A DNA stretch of 54,517 nucleotides from Aeromonas simiae (GCF_000820125.1 NZ_CDBY01000036.1:1-54517), one strand, 5' to 3'; counted from the first letter of the stretch, positions 7,399 through 15,769 are shown. Made by a program: numbers and translations. The notes: generated by a model not told the origin, from the sequence alone.

Positions 7399-7709
7399 AA
7401 AACCTGTCGATGGAGGCGCGTGAGTCACTGCTGTGTGACCTGCTGGTCAAGTTGCAACGCGGCGAGATCCATGAGGGGGAGCTGCTGCGCAAGTTGCGCA
7501 AAGAGGTGCTCGGCATGGATCAGGAGGGGTACGCCAAGCTGGTCGGGATCAGCCGGCGAACCCTATCGGATATTGAGCGCAACAGGGCGGCCCCTTCGCT
7601 CAAGATGATCAATCAGGTGTTCCGCCCCTTCAGCATGAAGATGATGCTGATGCCGAAGAGCCGGGCCTTGCAAGAGCAGATTGCCACTCGGTTGAACGCC
7701 GTCGACTAG
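7395..7709 (+). CDS. hipB: HipB-like helix-turn-helix antitoxin
   Basis: A 104-residue XRE-type DNA-binding protein whose ATG overlaps the hipA stop (ATGA), indicating translational coupling. The helix-turn-helix spans about residues 40-66 (DQEGYAKLVGISRRTLSDIERNRAAPSL). A helical N-terminal extension of about 35 residues (MEARESLLCDLLVKLQRGEI) precedes it, which is longer than in E. coli HipB. It is expected to neutralise HipA and repress the operon through the 18-bp palindromes at 5926-6025. That pairing is inferred from context. Confidence 0.88.
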   Translation: MKNLSMEARESLLCDLLVKLQRGEIHEGELLRKLRKEVLGMDQEGYAKLVGISRRTLSDIERNRAAPSLKMINQVFRPFSMKMMLMPKSRALQEQIATRLNAVD

Positions 7710-7873
7710 CCCCCGCGACGGATGTTGGTCACGTCCTTGAGCAGCCACAGCATCAGGGCGATGGCCGAGATCCAGGGGCCCCAGGTGACATAGGCCTCTC
7801 CGTGCCCAAGGACGAAGAAAAGCAGGGGCAGCCCGATCACAAGAAACAGTACACTTCCCAGAAAAAACAGCAT
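7706..7873 (-). CDS. Small two-helix membrane protein
   Basis: A 55-residue protein (MLFFLGSVLFLVIGLPLLFF and WGPWISAIALMLWLLKDV) with two predicted membrane helices and a basic C-terminus. Its stop overlaps the end of hipB on the opposite strand by four bases. The ribosome binding site is weak (AAAGAAA just before ATG). It follows the aldehyde dehydrogenase but is separated from it by a terminator hairpin. No family recognised. Confidence 0.45.
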   Translation of the reverse strand: MLFFLGSVLFLVIGLPLLFFVLGHGEAYVTWGPWISAIALMLWLLKDVTNIRRGG

Positions 7874-7948
7874 TTTCTTTATTAAATTTAAGGGTTTGTT
7901 ACCAGGTCGATTATATCGACAAGGGCCGCGAGTGAAAGGGCAAAAAAC

Positions 7949-7973
7949 AAAAAGGGGGATCATCCCCCTTTTT
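7949..7973. terminator. Bidirectional hairpin after the aldehyde dehydrogenase gene
   Basis: AAAAAGGGGG-ATCAT-CCCCCTTTTT is a perfect 10-bp stem with U tracts in both directions. It lies 26 bases past the stop of the dehydrogenase gene on the minus strand. Confidence 0.8.
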
Positions 7974-7998
7974 GCCGTGAGAAGCGGTATTTCTGGCA

Positions 7999-9486
7999 CT
8001 AAGTGAGCTGGATCCAGGTGCTTTTGAGCTCGGTATATTTCTCCAGCGCGTGGATCGACTTGTCACGGCCGTTGCCCGACTGCTTGTAGCCGCCAAACGG
8101 CATGGTCATGTCGCCGCCGTCCCAGTTGTTGACGAACACGGTGCCGGCCCGCAGGGCACGCGAGGCCTTCACCGCCCGGGTCAGATCGGCGGTCCAGACG
8201 GCGGCGGCAAGGCCGTAACAGCTGTCGTTGGCCAGGTTGATCGCCTCTTCCAAGGTATCGAAGCCGGTGATGGAGAGCACGGGGCCGAAGATCTCTTCCC
8301 GGTAGATGCGCATGTTCGGGTGCACGTCGTCGAAAATGGTGGGGGCGATGTAGTAGCCGCCAGTCTCGCGCAGCACCTGCTCGCCGCCCAGCAGCAGGGT
8401 GGCCCCCTCCTGCTTGCCTATCTCGATGTAGTTCAGTACCTGCTCCATCTGCGCCGCATCAACCATGGCCCCGAGGCGGGTGGCCGGGTCGATGGGGTTG
8501 TCGCAGACCCATTCGTAGGCGTATTCGAGCACCCGGTCGACGAAGGCCGACTTGATGTTGTTTTGCACCAGCAGGCGGGAGGCGGCGGTACACACCTCGC
8601 CCTGGTTGTAGAAGATGGCCGAGGCAGCGACTCGCGCTGCGAGATCGAGATCCGGGGCGTCGCTCAGTATGATGTTGGGGCTCTTGCCGCCGCACTCCAT
8701 GAAGGTGCGCTTGAGGTTGGACTTGCCGGCGCACTCGAGCAGGTGCTTGCCGACCCGGGTCGAGCCGGTGAAGGTGATGCAGTCGACATCCTTGTGCATG
8801 GCCAGCGCCTCGCCCACCGTGTGGCCAAAGCCGGGCAGCACGTTGAACACCCCGTTCGGGATGCCGGCCTGCTTGGCCAGTGCCGCCAGTTTGAGGGCAC
8901 TCAGGGGGGATTTTTCCGAAGGTTTGAGGATCACCGAGTTGCCGGTGGCGAGCGCCGGCCCCAGCTTCCAGCAGGCCATCACCAGCGGGAAGTTCCACGG
9001 CACTATGGCCGCCACCACGCCGATCGGCTCGCGGGTGACCAGCGCTAGGGCATCCTCCTCGACCGGGGCCACCTGGTCATAGAACTTGTCGATCGCCTCG
9101 GCATTCCAGGCGATGCAGTTGGCGGCGGCAGGGGCGTCATAGTTCATCGCGTCGCCGATCGGCTTGCCCATGTCGATGGTCTCGAGCAGGGCCAGCTCCT
9201 CCTGATGTTCGCGCAGCAGGGCGGCGAAGCGCAGCAGCAACTGCTTGCGGTACTTGGGGGCCATGCCGGCCCAGCGGCGATCGGTGAAGGCTCGCCGCGC
9301 CGCCTCGACCGCCAGCTCGGCGTCGGCGGCGTCGCAGGCGGCCACCTTGGTCAGCAGCCGGCCATTGGCCGGGTTGATGCAATCGAAAGTGGCGCCACTT
9401 TGCGCCGCCACGAAGCGGCCGTCGATGAAGGCGCGCCACTCCAGTTCCAGCTCGCCGGCGCGAGCCTCCCACTCAGCCATGCTCAT
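7999..9486 (-). CDS. puuC: Aldehyde dehydrogenase, PuuC-like
   Basis: A 495-residue NAD(P)+-dependent aldehyde dehydrogenase. It shows the PWNF motif (163-166), the cofactor-binding GSTRVG (241-246), the general base Glu264 in MECGGKSP and the catalytic Cys299 in NQGEVCTAASR. The overall sequence is closest to the PuuC/AldH group, which oxidises gamma-glutamyl-aminobutyraldehyde and other aminoaldehydes from polyamine breakdown. It lies 93 bases downstream of a PuuR-like regulator on the same strand and opposite an omega-aminotransferase. This supports oxidation of an aminoaldehyde or malonate semialdehyde, but the exact substrate is not proven. Confidence 0.88.
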   Translation of the reverse strand: MSMAEWEARAGELELEWRAFIDGRFVAAQSGATFDCINPANGRLLTKVAACDAADAELAVEAARRAFTDRRWAGMAPKYRKQLLLRFAALLREHQEELALLETIDMGKPIGDAMNYDAPAAANCIAWNAEAIDKFYDQVAPVEEDALALVTREPIGVVAAIVPWNFPLVMACWKLGPALATGNSVILKPSEKSPLSALKLAALAKQAGIPNGVFNVLPGFGHTVGEALAMHKDVDCITFTGSTRVGKHLLECAGKSNLKRTFMECGGKSPNIILSDAPDLDLAARVAASAIFYNQGEVCTAASRLLVQNNIKSAFVDRVLEYAYEWVCDNPIDPATRLGAMVDAAQMEQVLNYIEIGKQEGATLLLGGEQVLRETGGYYIAPTIFDDVHPNMRIYREEIFGPVLSITGFDTLEEAINLANDSCYGLAAAVWTADLTRAVKASRALRAGTVFVNNWDGGDMTMPFGGYKQSGNGRDKSIHALEKYTELKSTWIQLT

Positions 9487-9579
9487 GTTCGCTCCTTGAA
9501 CCCTAGGTCGGTGACTGCATCACTATCCTAAACAAGCAGTGGGAAGTAAATCGGCACCTGTAACATTTTCTTAAACAGA

Positions 9580-10122
9580 TCAGAAGGTGGCGGGGGTGTT
9601 GGCCGAGATCAGCACGCACTCGTCCTGACCCGGATTGCGAAAGCGGTGCGGGGTGCGGCTGTCAAAGTAGTAGCCGTCACCCGGTTGCAGCAGATAGACC
9701 TGCTCGCCGACCGTCACCTCGGCGCAGCCGGTGATGACGATGCCGCACTCTTCTCCGTTGTGGCTCAGCATGTCGTCGCCGGTATCGGCCCCCGGTGGCA
9801 GCACCTCCTTGAGCATGCCGATGGCGCGGTTGGCCCGGCTGTGGCCGACCAGCCGGTAGCTGATGGGGTGGCTGCCGAGATCCGGCATGTCGGCGGCGCG
9901 AAACACCACCTCAGCGCCCATCTCGGTCTCCTCGGTGAAGAAGCTCGCCAGACTCATGGGGATGCCCTCAAGCACCTTGCGCAGGGAGGAGACCGAGGGG
10001 CTGACCTGGTTCTTCTCGATCTGCGAGATGAAGCCGTTGGTCACCCCCGAGCGTTTGGCCAGCTCCCGCTGGGAGAGGGCGGCCTTGGTGCGCACGGCCT
10101 TGAGGCGATTCCCGATATCCAT
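9580..10122 (-). CDS. puuR: XRE-cupin transcriptional regulator, PuuR-like
   Basis: A 180-residue regulator. The N-terminal helix-turn-helix covers about residues 15-40 (SQRELAKRSGVTNGFISQIE). The C-terminal cupin domain (about 105-175) includes EECGIVITGCAEVTVG and PGDGYYFDSRTPHRFRN. This is the architecture of PuuR, the putrescine-responsive repressor. It is upstream of the aldehyde dehydrogenase and divergent from the aminotransferase, so it is well placed to control both. The 181-base divergent region carries an inverted repeat and a hairpin described separately. Confidence 0.85.
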   Translation of the reverse strand: MDIGNRLKAVRTKAALSQRELAKRSGVTNGFISQIEKNQVSPSVSSLRKVLEGIPMSLASFFTEETEMGAEVVFRAADMPDLGSHPISYRLVGHSRANRAIGMLKEVLPPGADTGDDMLSHNGEECGIVITGCAEVTVGEQVYLLQPGDGYYFDSRTPHRFRNPGQDECVLISANTPATF

Positions 10123-10184
10123 CGATAGAGACTCCGTCGGTTGCTTGTGTGTTTACTATTATTGGAAATGTGTTAATTATCTTA

Positions 10185-10203
10185 TACCACTCGCAGGGTG
10201 GTA
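10185..10203. promoter_or_regulatory. Inverted repeat TACCAC-N7-GTGGTA
   Basis: A 6-bp perfect inverted repeat sits in the middle of the divergent puuR/aminotransferase region, just after an AT-rich stretch (10140-10184) that likely holds the promoters. Candidate operator or RNA hairpin. Confidence 0.35.
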
Positions 10204-10210
10204 CCAATCG

Positions 10211-10233
10211 GAAGGGGACGAGATGTCCCCTTC
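10211..10233 (+). promoter_or_regulatory. Leader hairpin upstream of the aminotransferase
   Basis: GAAGGGGAC-GAGAT-GTCCCCTTC is a perfect 9-bp stem 71 bases before the aminotransferase ATG. It has no U tract, so it is more likely a leader structure than a simple terminator. Confidence 0.4.
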
Positions 10234-10303
10234 TTCGGGAGCAAGCTGTTTAATTTAATAGCCGAAAGCTATGGATAGCTAAACACCTTAGGATGAGGTG
10301 CCC

Positions 10304-11635
10304 ATGAAGCCTGTCAACGAGATCCCCACCCCCGCCGATCTGTCCGCCTTCTGGATGCCGTTCACCGCCAACCAGCAGTTCAAGGCGGCGCCGCGCATCC
10401 TGACCTCAGCGGCGGGGATGCATTATCGCTCAGAGGATGGCCGCACGATACTCGACGGCACCGCCGGTCTCTGGTGCTGCAACGCCGGCCACGGTCGGCG
10501 CGAGATCGCCGAGGCGGTGGCAGCCCAGATAAGCCACCTCGACTTTGCTCCGACGTTCCAGATGGGGCACCCGCTCCCCTTCGAGCTGGCCGACCGGCTG
10601 GTGGAGATAGCCCCGCCCGGCTTCAAGCATGTCTTCTATACCAACTCGGGTTCCGAGTCGGTCGATACCGCCCTCAAGATCGCCTTGGCCTGGCAGCGGG
10701 CACGCGGCGAGGGAACCCGCACCCGCCTCATCGGCCGCGAGCGCGGCTACCACGGCGTCGGCTTCGGCGGCATCTCAGTCGGCGGCATACCGGGCAACCG
10801 CAAGTGGTTTGGCTCCCTGCTGCCCGGTGTCGACCACCTGCCGCACACCCTCGATATTGCCCGCAACGCCTTCACCCGTGGCCTGCCGGAGGCGTGCCCG
10901 GCCCTGGCCGACGAGCTGGAGCAGCTGGTGTTTTTGCACGATGCCAGCAACATCGCCGCCGTCATCGTCGAGCCCATCGCCGGCAGCACCGGCGTCATCC
11001 TGCCGCCCAAGGGCTACCTCAAGCGGCTGCGCGAGATCTGTACCCGGCACGGCATTCTGCTCATCTTCGACGAGGTGATCACCGGCTTTGGCCGCCTCGG
11101 TGCGCCGTTCGCCGCCCAGGAGTTCGAGGTGCTGCCGGACATGATCACCTGTGCCAAGGGGCTCACCAACGGGGCCATTCCCATGGGGGCGGTACTGGTG
11201 CAGGGCCAGCTCTATGACGACATGATGGCGGCGGGCAAGGGGGGCATAGAGCTGTTCCACGGTTACACCTACTCGGGGCACCCGGTGGCGGCGGCAGCAG
11301 GGCTGGCGACCCTGGAGATCTATCGTCAGGAGCAGCTGCTGACCCGGGCGCGCGACATGGCGAGCTATTGGGAGGCGGCGGCCCATTCCCTCAAGGGCTG
11401 CAAGCATGTGAAGGATGTGCGCAACTACGGTCTGGTGGCGGGAGTTGAGCTTGAGCCCATGGCCGGGGCGCCGGGGCGGCGCGCCTACGAGGTGTTCGTG
11501 CGCTGCTTCGAGCGGGGGGCGCTGATCCGGGTCACCGGCGACACCATCGCCCTCTCGCCGCCCCTCATCATCGAGCGCGAGCAGATCGATCAGTTGTTCA
11601 ATCTGTTGCAAGAGGCCTTGCAGGCCCAGCTCTGA
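10304..11635 (+). CDS. bauA: Omega-amino acid:pyruvate aminotransferase
   Basis: A 443-residue class III PLP aminotransferase. The N-terminal FWMPFTANQQFKAAPR is typical of beta-alanine/omega-amino acid:pyruvate transaminases. Phosphate-binding NSGSES is at about 114-119, cofactor Asp256 in IFDEV, and the Schiff-base Lys285 in TCAKGLTNG. It would transfer amino groups from beta-alanine, GABA or putrescine to pyruvate, giving an aldehyde for the neighbouring dehydrogenase. The ATG at 10304 is preferred to the GTG at 10298, since AGGATGAGG lies seven bases before it. Symbol by similarity; a putrescine-specific role (SpuC-like) cannot be excluded. Confidence 0.82.
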   Translation: MKPVNEIPTPADLSAFWMPFTANQQFKAAPRILTSAAGMHYRSEDGRTILDGTAGLWCCNAGHGRREIAEAVAAQISHLDFAPTFQMGHPLPFELADRLVEIAPPGFKHVFYTNSGSESVDTALKIALAWQRARGEGTRTRLIGRERGYHGVGFGGISVGGIPGNRKWFGSLLPGVDHLPHTLDIARNAFTRGLPEACPALADELEQLVFLHDASNIAAVIVEPIAGSTGVILPPKGYLKRLREICTRHGILLIFDEVITGFGRLGAPFAAQEFEVLPDMITCAKGLTNGAIPMGAVLVQGQLYDDMMAAGKGGIELFHGYTYSGHPVAAAAGLATLEIYRQEQLLTRARDMASYWEAAAHSLKGCKHVKDVRNYGLVAGVELEPMAGAPGRRAYEVFVRCFERGALIRVTGDTIALSPPLIIEREQIDQLFNLLQEALQAQL

Positions 11636-11822
11636 ACTGACGGAGCGTTTGAGGTGGCCGGCAATGATTTCTGCGCTGGCCACTTCACAGGCACGGGCCG
11701 GACAGGGTAGGTTGCTACACCCGGATGAAGACGGCGACGGCTGGCCGCAGGGGGCCGTCATCGCGTTCACCTTGCCCACCATGACATAGCGTATCGCCAC
11801 TAAGCCACAAGGAGCGTGCTGG

Positions 11823-12554
11823 ATGAAATTGGGGATCCTCGATTGCGACCACCTCGACGCGGACTTTACCGAACGGTTTGGCCGCGTCTATTCGGAGATG
11901 TTTATCAGCGGTTTCAGGGCGCTACAGCCGGCGCTGACGTTTCGCGTCTGGGCTGCCTGCGAGGGGGCACTGCCGGCGGATCTGGCCGAGTGCGATGCTT
12001 GGCTTATCACCGGTTCGCGCCACGATGCCTACAGCGATCTGCCCTGGGTGGTGGCCCTGCGCGAATGGATCGTGCGGGCCGATGCGGCGCAGGTGCCGCT
12101 CGCCGGCGTCTGTTTCGGCCATCAGGCCATCGCCCAGGCGCTTGGCGGCGCCGTGAACAAGTCGGCCAAGGGGTGGGGGCTTGGGGTCGCCACCAATCCT
12201 GTATTGGCATCCCAGCCGTGGATGGTGCCGGGGAGCGAGCAGATCCGCATTCTGGCCAGCCATCAGGATCAGGTCGAGACGCTGCCACCGGGCGCGCTGC
12301 GCCTGGCCGGCAACGATTTTTGCCCCAACTTCATGTTCCAGCGCGGTGAACACGTGGTGGCGATCCAGGGGCACCCCGAGTTTTCGGTGGAGTACGATCG
12401 CGCCCTCATCGAGAAGCGCCGCGCCAGCCTCGGCGAGGCCCGCTATCAGGCCTGTCTGGCCACGCTGGAGTCAGGGGTCGACTCGGCTCTGGTGCTGCGC
12501 TGGCTGTTGCAGTTTCTCGGGTTGCTGCCCGCCAATCAGGCCGCGGTGGCGTGA
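11823..12554 (+). CDS. Class I glutamine amidotransferase-like protein
   Basis: A 243-residue protein with the triad of class I amidotransferases: Cys97 in GVCFGHQ, and His184 with Glu186 in GHPEF. The ITGSRHDAYSDLPWV segment is typical of stand-alone GMP-synthase-like amidotransferases. These release ammonia from glutamine or hydrolyse gamma-glutamyl bonds. It is not PuuD-like in sequence, although it follows the aminotransferase by 187 bases. A role in gamma-glutamyl amine metabolism is therefore only suggested by context. An AAGGAG site lies seven bases before the ATG. Confidence 0.8.
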   Translation: MKLGILDCDHLDADFTERFGRVYSEMFISGFRALQPALTFRVWAACEGALPADLAECDAWLITGSRHDAYSDLPWVVALREWIVRADAAQVPLAGVCFGHQAIAQALGGAVNKSAKGWGLGVATNPVLASQPWMVPGSEQIRILASHQDQVETLPPGALRLAGNDFCPNFMFQRGEHVVAIQGHPEFSVEYDRALIEKRRASLGEARYQACLATLESGVDSALVLRWLLQFLGLLPANQAAVA

Positions 12555-12709
12555 GCGGTTTGTCAGCGCGTCGCCGTAAATGCTAGATTTTGTAGCAAAA
12601 TGAAGGATAAAGCGGCGAGTGAATGGCCCCGATGCTACACTGGCTGCCCCGTGGGGCGGCCCGTTCATAGGAGAGCCCCCGAGTCGAATCAGCCAGTGAG
12701 GGAGGCGTC

Positions 12710-13681
12710 TTGAAACTACAGCAGCTGAAATATCTGGTCGCGATCAGGGATCACAATCTCAATGTTTCTGCGGCCTCCGACGCCCTCTACACCAGCCAGC
12801 CCGGCGTGAGCAAGCAGATTGGGTTGCTCGAGAGCGAGCTGGGCGTGCGCATCTTCGAGCGGCGCGGCAAGCACCTGCACCGCATCACCCCGGTGGGGGA
12901 GGAGATCATCAAGTGTGCCGAGGCCATGCTCAACATCGAGAGCAAGATCAAGGCGATCTCCCGCGAGTACCTCGATCCCACTGTGGGCACGCTCAACATC
13001 CACACCACCCACACCATAGCGCGCCACCTGCTGCCGAAATCGGTCACCTACTTCACCAAGAAGTACCCCAAGATCTCGTTCCACCTGCATCCCGTGATGT
13101 CGTCGAACAAGGATCAGATCAGCAAGGGATATTCGGATTTCTCCATCGTCGCCCACGACATCGGTTTCGATAAAGATCTCATCGTGCTGCCGGCCTACCT
13201 GTGGACCCTTTCGCTGATCGTCCCGCAGGATCACCCGCTGGCTAAGGTGAAAAAACCGACCCTGGAGCAACTGTGCCAATTCCCTATCCTCAGCTACGAG
13301 AGCGGGGCGACCGGGCGCCAGGCACAGGATGATGCCTTCGAGGCTGCCGGCCTCACCCCCAACTACTACATGACGGTGATGGATGCCGGGGTCATCAAGC
13401 GCTATGTCGAGCTGGGGTTCGGCATCGGCATCATCTCTTCGCTGGTCGCCAACGATCGCGACGGTTCGGATCTGGTCTCGATCAACCTCGAACACCTGTT
13501 CAAGCCCTGCCCGGCCCAGCTCTGCTTTAGCAAGAGCATCCTGCTGCAAAATTACATGTATGACTTCATCAGCTCTTTCTCACCTCACCTCACCAAGGAG
13601 ATGATCCAGAGCGTGATGCAGCAGCCGACCCAGGCGCGCATCGATGAACTGCTTAAGGATGTAGATCTGCCCGTCTATTGA
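12710..13681 (+). CDS. cysB: LysR-type regulator CysB
   Basis: A 323-residue LysR-type regulator. The N-terminal winged helix-turn-helix (LNVSAASDALYTSQPGVSKQ) is followed by a periplasmic-binding-like domain matching CysB, the activator of sulfate assimilation that responds to N-acetylserine (YESGATGRQAQDDAF, MTVMDAGVIKRYVELGFGIGI). The start is TTG, giving MKLQQLKYLV, which aligns with the E. coli start; GGGAGG lies five bases upstream. A GC-rich hairpin (12642-12661) lies in the leader. Probable targets in this window include sbp. Confidence 0.93.
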   Translation: MKLQQLKYLVAIRDHNLNVSAASDALYTSQPGVSKQIGLLESELGVRIFERRGKHLHRITPVGEEIIKCAEAMLNIESKIKAISREYLDPTVGTLNIHTTHTIARHLLPKSVTYFTKKYPKISFHLHPVMSSNKDQISKGYSDFSIVAHDIGFDKDLIVLPAYLWTLSLIVPQDHPLAKVKKPTLEQLCQFPILSYESGATGRQAQDDAFEAAGLTPNYYMTVMDAGVIKRYVELGFGIGIISSLVANDRDGSDLVSINLEHLFKPCPAQLCFSKSILLQNYMYDFISSFSPHLTKEMIQSVMQQPTQARIDELLKDVDLPVY

Positions 13682-13741
13682 TCCCTTGTGGTGTGGGCGA
13701 TGGCGTCCACACCGCGTTATCGCCTTTCTTGCGAGGTCGTC

Positions 13742-14599
13742 ATGTCCCGCCTGCTGTTGCTTGCCAATCTCAATTGCGATCACGTGCTCTCCCTCTCTGA
13801 GCCGCTGGTGGCGGGGGCCCGTCTGCAATATGTGGATCAGGGGCGACGCCTCGGCGGCGGCGGGGCCAACACTGGGGTGGGACTGGTGTGGGCAGGCCAT
13901 GAGGTGCTGCTGGCCTCGCGGGTCGGCCTTGATGAGACCGGCGACTGGCTGCTGGAGCAGGCGGCGGCGTTTGGCCTCGACTGCCGTCATGTGGAACGCT
14001 TCGGTGGGGAGACCGGTGAGCTGCTGGTGCTGGTCGATGCCAGCGGTGAGCGCACCATACTGCGCCGGCCGCGCCGCCCCGATCTACCGGCCGGCTTGCC
14101 GCAGGAGGGGATCGACTGCCTCTACGTCAACTATCCCGGTACGGCGGTGATCCCCTATCTGCAACAGATGCTGGAGCGCACCTTCGTGGTGGCCCAGTAC
14201 CCCAAGGGGGGGCAACTGCGCCGTCCCTGCCACGTGCTGGTGGCCTCGCGCGGTGATGTGGCCAGCCATGACGATCCCTGGGCACATGCCAGTGATCTGG
14301 CCGGTGAGAGCCTGCAATGGCTGGTGCTGACCGAGGGGGCGCAGGGGGCGGTGGCGATCCACGGCGAGGAGCGGATCCGGGTGCCAGCCAGGCCCGTTTC
14401 GGTGGTCGATACCACAGGGGCGGGCGATGCATTTGCCGGAGGTCTCATCCATGGTCTGGCCTCTGGCATGGCGATGGAGCAGGCGTTGGCATGCGGTGTC
14501 GACTGGGGCGCATTCGCGGTGGCATCGGAGAGTTCAATTCCACCATTAGCGCTGAAAAAGTGGCTAAATTCGTCCTATTTGTCCCATAGACCGGCATAG
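13742..14599 (+). CDS. PfkB family carbohydrate kinase
   Basis: A 285-residue ribokinase-like sugar kinase. GGGGANTGVGLVWAG near residue 38 is the N-terminal substrate-binding region. DTTGAGDAFAGG near 222 is the PfkB signature 2, with the catalytic Asp and anion hole. It phosphorylates a sugar or nucleoside with ATP; the substrate cannot be read from sequence. The protein is slightly shorter than typical ribokinases. It lies 60 bases after cysB on the same strand. Confidence 0.88.
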   Translation: MSRLLLLANLNCDHVLSLSEPLVAGARLQYVDQGRRLGGGGANTGVGLVWAGHEVLLASRVGLDETGDWLLEQAAAFGLDCRHVERFGGETGELLVLVDASGERTILRRPRRPDLPAGLPQEGIDCLYVNYPGTAVIPYLQQMLERTFVVAQYPKGGQLRRPCHVLVASRGDVASHDDPWAHASDLAGESLQWLVLTEGAQGAVAIHGEERIRVPARPVSVVDTTGAGDAFAGGLIHGLASGMAMEQALACGVDWGAFAVASESSIPPLALKKWLNSSYLSHRPA

Positions 14600-14618
14600 T
14601 TGCGGAAAATCAAAGAAA

Positions 14619-14648
14619 GTGTCGATTTATTTCCATCTTCATCGACAC
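14619..14648 (+). terminator. Inverted repeat between the kinase and nsrR
   Basis: GTGTCGAT and ATCGACAC are perfect 8-bp arms separated by 14 bases, 20 bases past the kinase stop. No U tract follows. Candidate terminator, or an operator upstream of nsrR. Confidence 0.35.
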
Positions 14649-14725
14649 CCGCCGCCAGACCCCATACTCTTGCCTTAGTAACTACTTTCCGGAGCCCGCC
14701 CCTTGGATCACTGAGGCCATCTGAC

Positions 14726-15187
14726 ATGCAATTGACCCGTTTTACCGATTATTCCCTGCGCACCCTGACCTTCCTCGCGATCCAGCCGGACGATCGCCTG
14801 TCAACCATCACTGAGGTGGCCGATACCTTTGGCATCTCGCGCAACCATGTGGTCAAGATCGTGCACCAGCTCGGTCTGAAGGGATACATCGAGACGGTGC
14901 GTGGCAAGCACGGTGGCATTCGCCTCGGACGGGCGGCGGTGTCCATCAACCTGCGTGACGTGGTGATGGACATGGAAAACAATCTGGCGCCGGCCTACTG
15001 CAAGACCGATGACTGCCGTCTGTCTGGCGGCTGCCGCATTCAGGGGATCTTGCGCAAGGCGATGAACGCCTTCCTCGACGTGCTGGGTGAATATACCTTG
15101 GCGGATGCGGTGCGTGACCCGGGTCGCCTGTGTAACCTGCTCGGGTTTGAGCCGGACGAACTGCTCATCATGAGCACGGCGGAGTAA
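14726..15187 (+). CDS. nsrR: Nitric-oxide-sensing repressor NsrR
   Basis: A 153-residue Rrf2-family regulator. The N-terminal winged helix-turn-helix (ITEVADTFGISRNHVVKIVHQL) is followed by three cysteines at 92, 97 and 103 (YCKTDDCRLSGGC), matching the iron-sulfur ligands of E. coli NsrR at 91, 96 and 102. Nitric oxide damages the cluster and releases repression of NO detoxification genes. The ATG at 14726 gives the conserved start MQLTRFTDY. It is convergent with napF and shares a hairpin terminator with it. Confidence 0.92.
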   Translation: MQLTRFTDYSLRTLTFLAIQPDDRLSTITEVADTFGISRNHVVKIVHQLGLKGYIETVRGKHGGIRLGRAAVSINLRDVVMDMENNLAPAYCKTDDCRLSGGCRIQGILRKAMNAFLDVLGEYTLADAVRDPGRLCNLLGFEPDELLIMSTAE

Positions 15188-15204
15188 GCCGGAACATGAA
15201 ATGC

Positions 15205-15230
15205 GAGGGGCCTGTGGGCCCCTTCGTGTT
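15205..15230. terminator. Bidirectional hairpin between nsrR and napF
   Basis: GGGGCC-TGTG-GGCCCC (15207-15222) is followed by a T-rich stretch (TTCGTGTTTTC) on the plus strand. It lies 18 bases past nsrR and just before the napF stop. Confidence 0.65.
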
Positions 15231-15231
15231 T

Positions 15232-15741
15232 TCAGGGGCGCCGGCTGAAGGAGATGGCATCGTGCAGGCAGGCGACGCCGCAGAGGCCGCAGCCGTTGCA
15301 CGCTTCCTGATTGAGCTGGACTCCTCCCCCCGTCACCTTGATGGCAAAACGCGGGCAGGCATCCTCGCACAGCAGGCAGTAGAAGCCCTGGCTGGCTTGG
15401 CACTGTTTGGCTACCCGCACCCGGGTCTGTACCTGGCGGCCAAGGGCCAGATCCAGCGCCCCGGTCGGACAGGTGCGCACACACTGGCCGCAGTAGTTGC
15501 AGCTGCCGAAGGTGAGATCGAGGGTGGGGGTACCGAGGATCGGGCTATCCCGGTATTTGGGGTGTTGTGCCGGACGCAGCAATACCCGAGGGCAGGCAGT
15601 GGCACAGGCGCCACAGCGGGTGCATAGCGAGAGGAACTGGAGCTCGTCGACGGCCCAAGGGGGGCGCGGCTCCTGACAGCTGGTTGGCGTCACCGTGGGC
15701 GGCAGGAGACGGCGCAGCCATTGATGTAGGAAGTTGACCAT
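15232..15741 (-). CDS. napF: Ferredoxin-type protein NapF
   Basis: A 169-residue iron-sulfur protein with three classical and one atypical cysteine set: Cys40/43/46/50, Cys81/84/87/91, Cys122/125/129 with Cys114, and Cys148/151/154/158. The architecture matches NapF, a cytoplasmic ferredoxin that assists maturation of periplasmic nitrate reductase NapA. No other nap gene is adjacent here. It has an amphipathic N-terminus and no signal peptide. A candidate NarP/NarL-like site lies just upstream (15754-15769). Confidence 0.85.
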   Translation of the reverse strand: MVNFLHQWLRRLLPPTVTPTSCQEPRPPWAVDELQFLSLCTRCGACATACPRVLLRPAQHPKYRDSPILGTPTLDLTFGSCNYCGQCVRTCPTGALDLALGRQVQTRVRVAKQCQASQGFYCLLCEDACPRFAIKVTGGGVQLNQEACNGCGLCGVACLHDAISFSRRP

Positions 15742-15753
15742 AGCTCTTCTCTT

Positions 15754-15769
15754 TACCTATTAGGGGTTA
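15754..15769. promoter_or_regulatory. Candidate NarP/NarL-like site upstream of napF
   Basis: TACCTATTAGGGGTTA is an imperfect inverted repeat resembling the 7-2-7 nitrate-regulator heptamer pair, 13 bases upstream of the napF ATG. Only moderate similarity. Confidence 0.3.

Noticed and set aside
11823-12554. PuuD (gamma-glutamyl-GABA hydrolase) assignment for the amidotransferase
   Set aside because: The Cys/His/Glu triad fits class I amidotransferases, but the flanking motifs match GMP-synthase-like proteins, not PuuD. Only neighbourhood suggests the polyamine link.
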